64,000 nucleotides of DNA from a bacterium (GTDB taxonomy: Bacteria > Vulcanimicrobiota > JABDET01), in contig JAKAVV010000010.1 of the NCBI GenBank assembly GCA_021817145.1, positions 23,951 to 87,950 of the forward strand, given 5' to 3'. Shown here piece by piece: positions 7,259 to 15,666 of this stretch. Numbering within the stretch: position 1 is the first letter of the stretch; the number at the start of each line of letters is the position of its first letter. The notes beneath the pieces were generated by a model that saw nothing but the letters and a program-made list of their open reading frames with translations, did no database searches and was not told the DNA's origin. The translations under genes were made by a program, and so were the position numbers.

Positions 7259-9231
7259 TGGACAGTCTTAAATTCGCTTACCTTATTCCTCTGCTTCCTC
7301 TAGCCGCTTTTCTCCTTATTGTTTTTGTTACTCGATTTTTTAAAGGGTCAAGAATTAGTTCATACATCTCGATTTTACTGAACACTGCTGCTTTTGTTCT
7401 GTCCTGTTTTGTTTTTTGGAAAATATTAAACTTGGAAAACACAGGCGCCTATTCAGGACCGATTCAGTTCAGCCTTTCCTGGATTCATCTTCATTCAGTC
7501 TCAGGAATCATTCCGCTGCACCTTCAAATTGGAATTCTGCTGGATCCTTTATCAGTCATTATGGCTTTGATGGTAACCTTTGTTTCAACGTTGATTATGA
7601 TTTATTCGATTGGATATATGGAAGGGGACCCCGGTTTCTCCACTTTTTTCGCTTATATGTCTTTGTTTGTCATGGCTATGCTGATTCTGACTCTTTCGAA
7701 CAATTTTTTGCTGACTTTTGCAGGTTGGGAATTAGTAGGATTGTGTTCTTATCTTTTGATTGGATTCTGGTATAAAAAGCCGTCAGCAGCAAAAGCCGCG
7801 ATTAAAGCTTTTGTTGTCACCAGAACAGGAGATGTCGGATTTTTAATTGGAATGATCACCCTGTACTGGAAAACAGGCACCTTTAATTTTGTTCAGATTT
7901 CCCATTTAAATCTTCCCGCTCTTTTGTCGGGCTGGCTGCTGTGGGGGATTCCTCTTTTGATTTTCTGTGGAGCGGTTGGAAAAAGCGCGCAGTTTCCGCT
8001 TCATGTTTGGCTTCCTGATGCCATGGAAGGCCCTACCCCTGTGAGCGCTTTAATCCATGCCGCAACAATGGTGGCGGCCGGGGTTTATCTGGTTGCCCGC
8101 ACTTACTTCTTGTTTGTTATCTCTCCAATCGCTTTGTTGACAGTTGCCTGGATTGGGGTGTTTACAGCTTTTATCGCAGCTACCATGGCTCTTGTCCAAT
8201 GGGATATTAAACGAGTTTTAGCTTATTCAACAGTCAGTCAGTTAGGTTATATGATGTTAGGGCTTGGAGTTGGTCCAATCGGATTTGTGGCAGCTATTTT
8301 TCTCTTGCTGACCCATGCTTTTTTTAAATCTCTTTTGTTTTTGGGAGCTGGTTCTGTATCTCATCCTTTCCATGAAGAAGAAAATCCCTTTGACATGCAT
8401 CATTATGGAGGGCTTAAGAAAAAAATGCCGCATACTTATTGGACTTTCCTCTTTGCCACTTTAGCGATTACAGGCTGCCCTCTTTTTGCCGGGTTTTTCA
8501 GCAAAGATGAAGTGATTGCCGCTGCTTTTCATTCTCAGATCTTAACTCATGAGGCATTATGGGGGATCGCTTTATTCACCGCTTTTCTAACAAGCGCCTA
8601 TATGTTTCGCATGTTTTTCCTCACTTTCCATGGAACGAAAGAGCCTGATCCTCATGTTCATGAATCCCCTTATGTCATGCTTTTACCGCTCATGATTTTA
8701 GCTGTTTTTTCTTTAATTGGCGGATGGTTCGGGATTCCTGGGGGATTGTTGGGGATTCCAGATTGGATTGCGAATTTTATGACCCCTTATCTTCACCTCT
8801 ATCACGTCCCTGTTTCTCATTCTGTAGATTGGTTTGGAATGAGTTTAGGAACCCTTGTGTTTGCTGCGGGATTTTCTACAGCCTGGGTCTTGTACGCAAA
8901 AGGGCTCAGATTTGCTTCAATCTTAAAAAATCCAATCATAAAACCGTTCCATCAACTTTTTGCTCAAAAATGGTATATGGATGATCTTTGGGGCTTCATT
9001 TTAGGCGCTTTTGGGTTCGGGCTCTCCAGCATCGCTTCCTGGGTAGATACCAACCTGTTTGATGGGTCTGTTCGAGGAGTAGGGATGGGAACAGGATGGC
9101 TCGGATTAAAAATTCGCTCCATTCAAACAGGTTTTGTCCAGCAGTATGCCTTTATTATTTATCTGGCAGTATTAATCTTAATTATCTTTGTTGTTTCAGG
9201 AGGATATCTGTGGACCGCGCGATTTTTCTAA
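7258..9231 (+). CDS. nuoL: NADH-quinone oxidoreductase subunit L
   Basis: A 657-residue antiporter-like proton-pumping subunit, a little longer than the roughly 613-residue E. coli protein. It has the usual antiporter fold: GWELVGLCSYLLIGFW (conserved Glu of helix 5), VGKSAQFPLHVWLPDAMEGPTPVSALIHAATMV split across the key Lys/His helices, LAYSTVSQLGYMM, and a C-terminal lateral amphipathic helix followed by a last membrane anchor. The C-terminus overlaps the nuoM start by 22 bases. Confidence 0.96.
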   Translation: MDSLKFAYLIPLLPLAAFLLIVFVTRFFKGSRISSYISILLNTAAFVLSCFVFWKILNLENTGAYSGPIQFSLSWIHLHSVSGIIPLHLQIGILLDPLSVIMALMVTFVSTLIMIYSIGYMEGDPGFSTFFAYMSLFVMAMLILTLSNNFLLTFAGWELVGLCSYLLIGFWYKKPSAAKAAIKAFVVTRTGDVGFLIGMITLYWKTGTFNFVQISHLNLPALLSGWLLWGIPLLIFCGAVGKSAQFPLHVWLPDAMEGPTPVSALIHAATMVAAGVYLVARTYFLFVISPIALLTVAWIGVFTAFIAATMALVQWDIKRVLAYSTVSQLGYMMLGLGVGPIGFVAAIFLLLTHAFFKSLLFLGAGSVSHPFHEEENPFDMHHYGGLKKKMPHTYWTFLFATLAITGCPLFAGFFSKDEVIAAAFHSQILTHEALWGIALFTAFLTSAYMFRMFFLTFHGTKEPDPHVHESPYVMLLPLMILAVFSLIGGWFGIPGGLLGIPDWIANFMTPYLHLYHVPVSHSVDWFGMSLGTLVFAAGFSTAWVLYAKGLRFASILKNPIIKPFHQLFAQKWYMDDLWGFILGAFGFGLSSIASWVDTNLFDGSVRGVGMGTGWLGLKIRSIQTGFVQQYAFIIYLAVLILIIFVVSGGYLWTARFF

Positions 9232-10736
9232 ATGCTTTTCTCTTCTCACCCCTGGCTGCAGCTCTCCTTATTTTAATTTTCTGCCCAAAAGGGAACCCTG
9301 TTTTCGCAAGAGCTGCTGCTCTCGTGTCTGGAATTCTTGGGTTTGCTCTTTCTATTTATATTTTTACACATTACGATCCGGGCGGATCCCAATTTCAATT
9401 TCAAGCCAATGCCAACTGGCTTCCTGCTCTTGGGATTGGTTATCATATTGGGATTGACGGAATCAGCGCTGTGATGGTCCTTTTAACTGGAATTTTAAAT
9501 TTAGCCGCTGTTTTAGCCTCTTTTGCCATTAAAGATCGGGTGAAAGAGTATTTCATTTTTCTTCTGCTGGTTGAAGCAGGAGTGGCAGGGTCTTTCATTA
9601 CCTTAGATCTATTTTTCTTTATTGTGTTTTATGAATTAGCCAGTATCCCTATGTATTTTTTAATTGGAATGTGGGGATCTGATGGGCAGCAGGCTTCAAG
9701 GAAATGGGCCACTAAAAAAGAGTTTTCAGCCTTAAAATTGATCCTTTATTTGCAGTTAGGCGGAGCTTTTATACTGGTCAGTTTTTTTGTTTTGTATTTT
9801 TTCTCTGTAAAAGCAGGACTTCCTCATCGAACATTCGATTTTGTGGAGCTCCTGCAAGCTCATTTTTCTCGGATTCCTGAACTCCCGAAGATTTTATTCC
9901 CAATTTTATTTATTGCGTTTGGAATTGAAGCAGGGCTTGTTCCTTTTCACACATGGCTGCCAGATGGACATTCTGCCGCTCCGACAGCGGTCAGTATGCT
10001 GCTTGCAGGGGTTCTGCTGAAAATGGGGGCTTATGGAATGATCCGATTTGCCTGTGAGCTTCTGCCCAGCGGCGCAAAACTCTGGCTGCCTCTTTTTGCT
10101 GTTATAGCCGTTATTAACATCCTTTATGGGGCTTACTGCGCTCTTAAGCAGTACGATATTAAATATATTATCGCGTATTCCAGTGTCAGTCATATGGGGA
10201 TTGTTTTTTTAGGACTTGCCACCCAAAATATTATGGGATGGACAGGAGCTTTATTCCAGATGTTTTCTCATGGGATTATCACAGCGCTCTTGTTTATGAT
10301 TGCAGGGACAATTTACGAGAAAACCCATACACGCAATATCTTGCAATTGGGTGGACTTGCAGCTAAAATGCCTTTTTTAGCGGTGACTTTTGTTCTGGGA
10401 GGATTGGCTTCTCTTGGTCTCCCTGGAATGAGCGGATTTGTGGCTGAATTTTTGACTTTTATGGGAACTTTTGGATTTGAAAGGATTTTAATGGTTCTTG
10501 GATTATTAGGATTGATTCTGACCGCTCTTTATATTTTGTTAGCTGTTAGAAAGATCTTTTTCGGGGCTGATAATCCTTCTTTGAATCCAGAAGATGCCCA
10601 TGCATGGTGGGAAAAAATACCTGTTGCAGCCCTTATAGCCTGCACTCTTTTGTTTGGGATTCTTCCGGGAATTATCACTTCTATTTCTCAGAATTCTTTA
10701 ATTTCAGTGATTCATTTAATGAAAGGAATAGGATAG
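9210..10736 (+). CDS. nuoM: NADH-quinone oxidoreductase subunit M
   Basis: A 508-residue antiporter-like subunit. GTG at 9210 is the likely start, because AGGAGG lies six bases upstream and the protein then begins DRAIFLNAFLFSPLAAALLI, typical for NuoM; longer readings would run far into nuoL. Conserved elements are FYELASIPMYFLIGMWG (helix-5 Glu), GLVPFHTWLPDGHSAAPTAVS, LLKMGAYGMIRF and AYSSVSHMGIVFLG. It overlaps nuoL and is followed one base later by nuoN. Confidence 0.95.
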   Translation: MDRAIFLNAFLFSPLAAALLILIFCPKGNPVFARAAALVSGILGFALSIYIFTHYDPGGSQFQFQANANWLPALGIGYHIGIDGISAVMVLLTGILNLAAVLASFAIKDRVKEYFIFLLLVEAGVAGSFITLDLFFFIVFYELASIPMYFLIGMWGSDGQQASRKWATKKEFSALKLILYLQLGGAFILVSFFVLYFFSVKAGLPHRTFDFVELLQAHFSRIPELPKILFPILFIAFGIEAGLVPFHTWLPDGHSAAPTAVSMLLAGVLLKMGAYGMIRFACELLPSGAKLWLPLFAVIAVINILYGAYCALKQYDIKYIIAYSSVSHMGIVFLGLATQNIMGWTGALFQMFSHGIITALLFMIAGTIYEKTHTRNILQLGGLAAKMPFLAVTFVLGGLASLGLPGMSGFVAEFLTFMGTFGFERILMVLGLLGLILTALYILLAVRKIFFGADNPSLNPEDAHAWWEKIPVAALIACTLLFGILPGIITSISQNSLISVIHLMKGIG

Positions 10737-10737
10737 G

Positions 10738-12237
10738 ATGAAGATTTCTCATCTGATTATTTTCGCCCCTGAAATAGCGGTTCTTTCTCTGGCGCTGCTG
10801 CTCTTAATTTTAGATTGGGTGACTCCAAAAAGGAAGAAAGTTTGGATTGGATATTTTTCAGCGATTATGATATTGGTTTTTATGGGTGGATTTTTATGTC
10901 TGGCAAAAAATCGGTTTTTTCCGTATGCAGCCAGTTTTCATGGATTTATTTTTGATGCGTTTGCTCTATATTTTAAGGAGCTTTTTCTTCTTGTGGCTTT
11001 TCTTGTCACTCTTTTTTCCGTGAATTTTTTTAAACAAGAGGATGAAGGACAGGGGGAGTATTATGCTCTTTTACTGTTTGTTACTCTTGGCTGCTTTCTG
11101 CTGGTGAGCTCTGCGGATCTTTTAATGCTTTTCCTTTCTTTTGAAATGATGAGCATCCCGCTTTATGTGATGTGCGCTTATGCAAAAAAAGATTCGAAAT
11201 CCAGTGAATCAGGATTAAAGTATTTTCTGATTGGAGCGATTACATCCGCCCTTCTGCTTTACGGGATCAGCCTGGTCTATGCGGCAACTGGAACAACGAA
11301 TCTGCATCTTTTTATTGATGGGCTTGTTTCAGCCAATAAACTGGCATATAATCCAATTTTGCTGCTGGGAGTGGTTTTAATGTTATGCGCTTTTTCCTTT
11401 AAAATCGCGGCAGTTCCCTTTCATATGTGGGCTCCTGATGTTTATGAAGGAGCTCCTGCTCCTGTTGTGGCTTTTTTGGCGGTCAGCCCTAAAATTGCGG
11501 TGATTGGATTGATGACTCGATTATTTTTGGCGGGAATGCAGCCTCTGCAGCCGCTTTGGGTTTTTCTTTTTGCTGTTTTAGCGGCTTTAACCATGACAGT
11601 CGGGAATTTAGCCGCTTTGTTTCAACAGAATTTAAAAAGGCTTCTGGCTTATTCAGGAATTGCTCAAATGGGGTATATTTTAGTAGGTTTTGCTTCTATT
11701 CAACCTTTTTTCAAGAATATGCCGACCCTTCAAATAGGGTATCAAGCCATTTTGTTTTATCTGGCAGCTTATTTATTCTCTGACCTGGCTGCCTTTGGAA
11801 TTGTGACGTATCTCTCTGCCCACGGAATCGAAGAGATTAAGTCTCTTAAAGGGCTTGCCGAAAAAAACCCAATGCTTGCCTTTCTATTTTTGATTTCCCT
11901 TCTTTCTTTAGCAGGGGTTCCTCCACTGGTTGGATTTGTTGGAAAGTTTTATTTGTTTCTAGCCGCTGTTTCAAGTAAGCTGTACTGGCTTGCAGTTTTA
12001 GGGGTTGTTAACAGCGTTATTTCTCTGTTTTATTATTTACGAGTGGCTCGATCCATGTATTTTGAGAAGGAAGAGGGGGTCTCTATACCTTATCCTTCTT
12101 TTTCAATGCAGGTTGCTTTACTGGTCGCGATTTTTGGGATTCTTGCCGTTGGAGTTTATCCTTTTGTGATCACCCACCTCAGTATTCAAGTGCTGACTCC
12201 GCTTTCAAATGTCCCCATTTCACACGCGATGAAGTGA
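10738..12237 (+). CDS. nuoN: NADH-quinone oxidoreductase subunit N
   Basis: A 499-residue antiporter-like subunit with about 14 membrane helices. LSFEMMSIPLYVMCAY carries the helix-5 Glu, FKIAAVPFHMWAPDVYEGAPAPVVAFL the central Lys and proline-rich loop, and RLLAYSGIAQMGYILVG helix 8. ATG at 10738 is one base after the nuoM stop. Last gene of nuoJKLMN; no obvious terminator follows, and the next gene has its own promoter. Confidence 0.95.
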   Translation: MKISHLIIFAPEIAVLSLALLLLILDWVTPKRKKVWIGYFSAIMILVFMGGFLCLAKNRFFPYAASFHGFIFDAFALYFKELFLLVAFLVTLFSVNFFKQEDEGQGEYYALLLFVTLGCFLLVSSADLLMLFLSFEMMSIPLYVMCAYAKKDSKSSESGLKYFLIGAITSALLLYGISLVYAATGTTNLHLFIDGLVSANKLAYNPILLLGVVLMLCAFSFKIAAVPFHMWAPDVYEGAPAPVVAFLAVSPKIAVIGLMTRLFLAGMQPLQPLWVFLFAVLAALTMTVGNLAALFQQNLKRLLAYSGIAQMGYILVGFASIQPFFKNMPTLQIGYQAILFYLAAYLFSDLAAFGIVTYLSAHGIEEIKSLKGLAEKNPMLAFLFLISLLSLAGVPPLVGFVGKFYLFLAAVSSKLYWLAVLGVVNSVISLFYYLRVARSMYFEKEEGVSIPYPSFSMQVALLVAIFGILAVGVYPFVITHLSIQVLTPLSNVPISHAMK

Positions 12238-12269
12238 GAAATTACCCCTAAATTTTAACATTTTATTCA

Positions 12270-12298
12270 TTGAGCCTATCTCCAGGTTATTCTATAAT
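12270..12298 (+). promoter_or_regulatory. Sigma70-type promoter giving a leaderless transcript
   Basis: TTGAGC (about 12270-12275), a 17-bp spacer and a perfect TATAAT (12293-12298). The ATG of the next gene begins at 12305, six bases after the -10 box, which is where transcription would start. There is no ribosome-binding site between. The mRNA is therefore predicted to be leaderless. Confidence 0.7.
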
Positions 12299-12304
12299 AT
12301 AAGT

Positions 12305-13357
12305 ATGAATCTGATTCAGGATATACAGACGATTTTCCAAAGAGGTTCGGGTAAAGGGGATTCCACGGTTTCTCTTAATGAATATCTTCAAAAAGATCCT
12401 TGTTATCAAAATATTGGCAAAGATGAAATTGCGCAAGATTTAGGGTTTTTTACACAAGTGGAAAGACGTATGGGATTTCCTTATCATCCCTATCAGCCAG
12501 CAGAAAATGGTTCTTCAAGAAAGCCAATTTCGGACCAGGAGGCTTATCAGAGACTGCTTCAAGGAAAAGCGATTGAACTGGATCCCATGAGAAAAGTAAG
12601 CATTGATTTTTCTGCGGGGGAACTGCAATCTGTCGCTTCTTTGGTGAACCCGATTTCAGCAGTGGCAAATGCGGCAGCAGCGGCTTCCAATGCCAATTTC
12701 GGAGTTCAAGCCCTGTCTCGAGAAGTGAAAAATGGGAAGCCTGTTCTAATACCGAATGCCTCTTATTTAAAACTTCTTTACGAGCTGCACAGTATGGATT
12801 TCCCTAAGGAAACGAATGGAGAGGTTGCCAGCGCAGCGAAAAGTCTTTCTTATTTTACAGCAAAAGCAAAAATGACGAATCATCCCTGGAGTTTTTATTC
12901 CCCTGACAAAAAACTGTGGCCGACGATAAAAAATGTTTTTAAAGGCATTGTCAAAGATGGCTGTAAGGCGGGAATTGCGGGAGCTGCCGCAGGAGCTTTA
13001 ATTGGAGGTCCTGTTGGAGCTCTTTTAGGAATTCATATTGCCAGCCTTTTAAGCGCCGCTCTTTTCAGCGGGGCAGCCGGTTTCGCGGGCGGAAGCATTT
13101 ATGGAGCAGCTCAGCCCATAAAAACAAAAGACGGAGAGCAGTACGATGAACTTGCAGCTTTGGCGCATCTGTTGAAAAATCAGCCTGTTAATTTTCAGCA
13201 GCAGGGACTCCATACATTTAATCTTCCGTTCTTCGGAAATTTTGGGTGGAAAAGCGATTATGGAATTCCCAGCACAATCCATAATGTCAGCGAGTTGGCT
13301 GATTTCTCTAAGATGGAGAACGCCTCAACTCCTGCTCCATTGAAAAGCAGCGCTTGA
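12305..13357 (+). CDS. Unknown protein with glycine-zipper hydrophobic segment
   Basis: A 350-residue protein I do not recognise. The N-terminal two thirds are mixed and soluble-looking (DQEAYQRLLQGKAIEL, an Ala/Asn-rich stretch at about 115-135). Residues near 222-270 form a long Gly/Ala-rich hydrophobic block (AGIAGAAAGALIGGPVGALL and SLLSAALFSGAAGFAGG), which looks like a glycine-zipper membrane-insertion hairpin. The tail is polar. There is no N-terminal signal peptide. It has its own strong, apparently leaderless promoter and stands alone. Membrane-inserting toxin or effector, scaffold and structural protein are all possible; none is demonstrated. Confidence 0.75.
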   Translation: MNLIQDIQTIFQRGSGKGDSTVSLNEYLQKDPCYQNIGKDEIAQDLGFFTQVERRMGFPYHPYQPAENGSSRKPISDQEAYQRLLQGKAIELDPMRKVSIDFSAGELQSVASLVNPISAVANAAAAASNANFGVQALSREVKNGKPVLIPNASYLKLLYELHSMDFPKETNGEVASAAKSLSYFTAKAKMTNHPWSFYSPDKKLWPTIKNVFKGIVKDGCKAGIAGAAAGALIGGPVGALLGIHIASLLSAALFSGAAGFAGGSIYGAAQPIKTKDGEQYDELAALAHLLKNQPVNFQQQGLHTFNLPFFGNFGWKSDYGIPSTIHNVSELADFSKMENASTPAPLKSSA

Positions 13358-13410
13358 TCTGAATCAAACACAAATTCGAAATTCGAAAAAGGTAGGGAAG
13401 GGTATTCGAT

Positions 13411-13620
13411 TTGTCGAAGTTCCATTTTATGGGTATTGCCAGTCCGCAGTTTATTGTTAACCAAAAAGGTAAAAGAACCGCTGTTATCTTGGACAAAGAA
13501 GAGTACGATGCCCTGCTTGAAGATTTGCACGATCTCCTGATCATCGCAGAAAGACGAAGCGAGCCTACTATCTCTTTTTCGAAGGTAAAACGAAGATTAA
13601 AAAAAGATGGACTTTTATGA
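13411..13620 (+). CDS. Antitoxin of a Phd/YefM-like type II toxin-antitoxin pair
   Basis: A 69-residue protein with SPQFIVNQKGKRTAVILDKEEYDALLEDLHDL, the typical Phd/YefM fold, which would form an N-terminal DNA-binding dimer, followed by a flexible C-terminal toxin-binding tail (EPTISFSKVKRRLKKDGLL). TTG at 13411 with AGGGAAGGG upstream is the likely start; ATG at 13429 is the alternative. It overlaps the toxin gene by 14 bases in the usual antitoxin-first order. It should neutralise the toxin and repress the operon, as in the family. Confidence 0.85.
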   Translation: MSKFHFMGIASPQFIVNQKGKRTAVILDKEEYDALLEDLHDLLIIAERRSEPTISFSKVKRRLKKDGLL

Positions 13621-13873
13621 AATTGTTTGGAAGCGTTCTGCAGAAAAAGAGCTTCGCAAAATTGATGTTTCTCAAATCTCAAGAATAGTAACGGAAATCG
13701 AGTCCTTATCAAAAAGTCCATATTTAATAGGATGTCGAAAACTGGCAGGTGGGGAGACAGCTTTCCGCATTCGAATAGGGGATTACCGTGTAATTTATCG
13801 TGTTGATAAAACGTTGAAAATTATCACTATTGAACATATTCGACATCGAAAAGAAGCATATCGGCGAACATGA
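13607..13873 (+). CDS. RelE/ParE-family toxin
   Basis: An 88-residue protein with the RelE/ParE fold: YEIVWKRSAEKELRKID at the start, LAGGETAFRIRIGDYRVIYRVD in the core strands, and IEHIRHRKEAYRR at the end. Basic residues R and K around GDYRVIY and the C-terminal HIRHRKEAY are those that act on mRNA in ribosome-dependent RelE nucleases. The family cleaves mRNA at the ribosomal A site or, for ParE, inhibits gyrase; the HRKEAYR ending favours RelE. Paired with the overlapping antitoxin gene upstream. Confidence 0.88.
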   Translation: MDFYEIVWKRSAEKELRKIDVSQISRIVTEIESLSKSPYLIGCRKLAGGETAFRIRIGDYRVIYRVDKTLKIITIEHIRHRKEAYRRT

Positions 13874-13886
13874 AAGGAGAGGAGTG

Positions 13887-15659
13887 ATGACATTGTCGCA
13901 GCAAGAAATTCCTAAAGGGGGAAGTTTTCTGCTTCAAGAAACTGAACCCATCTCAGTTTTTACCCCTGAAGATTTTACCGAAGATCAAAAGTTAATTGCC
14001 CAAACCGCAAAAGATTTCATGGAACGGGAAGTCCTGCCGAAAGTAGAACAAATTGAAAGCCAGGATTGGGGAATAACCCTTGGATTGATTCGAAAAGCAG
14101 GTGAGCTTGGGCTTCTTTCCATTGATATCCCTGAACAGTATGGAGGGCTAGGGTTGGATAAAACCAGCTCTGTTCTGGTTTCTGAGAATATGGCAAGAGT
14201 TGGGTCGTTTGCTGTAACTCATGGAGGACATACAGGTATTGGAACTCTGCCTATTGTTTATTTCGGCACAGATGAACAAAAGAAAAAATTTCTACCTAAA
14301 TTTGCGACAGGAGAATGGATCTCTTCGTATTCTTTGACTGAACCTGATTCGGGTTCTGACGCTCTTTCTATCAAAACAAAAGCCGCTTTATCTCCGGATG
14401 GGAAAACCTACCTTTTGAATGGTTCGAAATCATTTTTAACGAATGCGGGAATTGCGGATGTTTATATCACTTTCGCAAAAATTGATGGAGAAAAAATGAC
14501 GGGTTTCATTATTGAAAAAAAATTTCCTGGGATTCAATTGGGAAAAGAGGAAAAAAAGATGGGGATTAAGGGGTCTTCCACTCGAACTATGATTTTGGAA
14601 AATGTCCCTGTTCCTGTTGAAAATGTGCTGGGGGAGATCGGGAAAGGGCACAAAATTGCGTTCAATATTTTAAACATGGGAAGATTTAAACTTGGAGCAG
14701 GGGTGATTGGAGGAGCTAAAAGCGTTATTACAGATTCAATTCAATATGCTAAACAAAGAAAACAGTTTCAAAAAGCGATTTCCGAATTTGGCATGATCAA
14801 AGAAAAGCTGGGTGAAATGGGAATCCAAGCTTTTGCTGGAGAAAGCATGGTGTATAGAACCGCAGGATTAATTGACCAGATGTCCGGTTTAATGGGGCTT
14901 GGAAAACCAGAATCTTCTCTTAGAAGTTTGGAAGAGTATGCTGTCGAGTGTTCGATTGTTAAAGTTGCCGCAACAGAGATTCTAAGTTTTGTGGTGGATC
15001 AAGCCGTTCAGATTTTTGGAGGATATGGATTTATGGAAGAGTATCCAGTAGCTCGACCTTATCGGGATTCAAGAATCAATCGAATTTTTGAAGGAACGAA
15101 TGAAATCAATCGTTTGCTTATGGTGGGGATGCTTTTAAAAAGAGGAATGGAAGGGAAGATTCCTCTTATGCAAGCCGCTCAAAAAGCGGCAGATGAAATG
15201 ACATCTGGGACTTTTTCTGAAGAGTCTTCAGATTTACTTGCTCATGAGACACAGCTGCTTCAAAATTTTAAGAAGCTGCTGCTTTTTTCCGCCAGCCTTG
15301 CCTTCCAAAAATATGGAACCCAACTGGAAGAAGAAGAGGAACTGATTGAAAGGTTAAGCAGCATGCTGATAGAGATCTATGCTGCAGAGAGTTTGCTTTT
15401 ACGGGTTAAAAGAGGGATGGCAAAGTGGGGACATAAAGAGCCTCTTTACACCGCTCTTGTCCAATCTTTTTTCAATGATTCTGTTTTTCGGATGGAAGCT
15501 TTAGGAAAGCAGATCTCTGCCGCTGTGTCAGAAGGGGATATGCTGCGAATTTCCCTTTCCGCTCTGCGCAAATGGTTGAAACACAATCCCATTAACACCA
15601 TTCCACTCAAAAGAAAGATTGCGGATGCTTTAATCGAAGCAGGCGGATACTCTCTTTAA
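13887..15659 (+). CDS. Long-form acyl-CoA dehydrogenase
   Basis: A flavoprotein that oxidises acyl-CoA to trans-2-enoyl-CoA, the first step of beta-oxidation. At 590 residues it belongs to the long type with an extra C-terminal helical domain, as in Bacillus FadE. ATG at 13887 is chosen because AAGGAGAGGAGTG precedes it. Visible motifs are YGGLGLDKTSSVL, YSLTEPDSGSDALSIKTKA (FAD/substrate), KQFQKAISEFGMIKEKL, QIFGGYGFMEEYPVARPYRDSR and IFEGTNEINR, which carries the catalytic-base Glu. No other beta-oxidation gene is nearby. It follows the toxin gene by 13 bases, probably by chance. Confidence 0.92.
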   Translation: MTLSQQEIPKGGSFLLQETEPISVFTPEDFTEDQKLIAQTAKDFMEREVLPKVEQIESQDWGITLGLIRKAGELGLLSIDIPEQYGGLGLDKTSSVLVSENMARVGSFAVTHGGHTGIGTLPIVYFGTDEQKKKFLPKFATGEWISSYSLTEPDSGSDALSIKTKAALSPDGKTYLLNGSKSFLTNAGIADVYITFAKIDGEKMTGFIIEKKFPGIQLGKEEKKMGIKGSSTRTMILENVPVPVENVLGEIGKGHKIAFNILNMGRFKLGAGVIGGAKSVITDSIQYAKQRKQFQKAISEFGMIKEKLGEMGIQAFAGESMVYRTAGLIDQMSGLMGLGKPESSLRSLEEYAVECSIVKVAATEILSFVVDQAVQIFGGYGFMEEYPVARPYRDSRINRIFEGTNEINRLLMVGMLLKRGMEGKIPLMQAAQKAADEMTSGTFSEESSDLLAHETQLLQNFKKLLLFSASLAFQKYGTQLEEEEELIERLSSMLIEIYAAESLLLRVKRGMAKWGHKEPLYTALVQSFFNDSVFRMEALGKQISAAVSEGDMLRISLSALRKWLKHNPINTIPLKRKIADALIEAGGYSL

Positions 15660-15666
15660 AAAGTAA

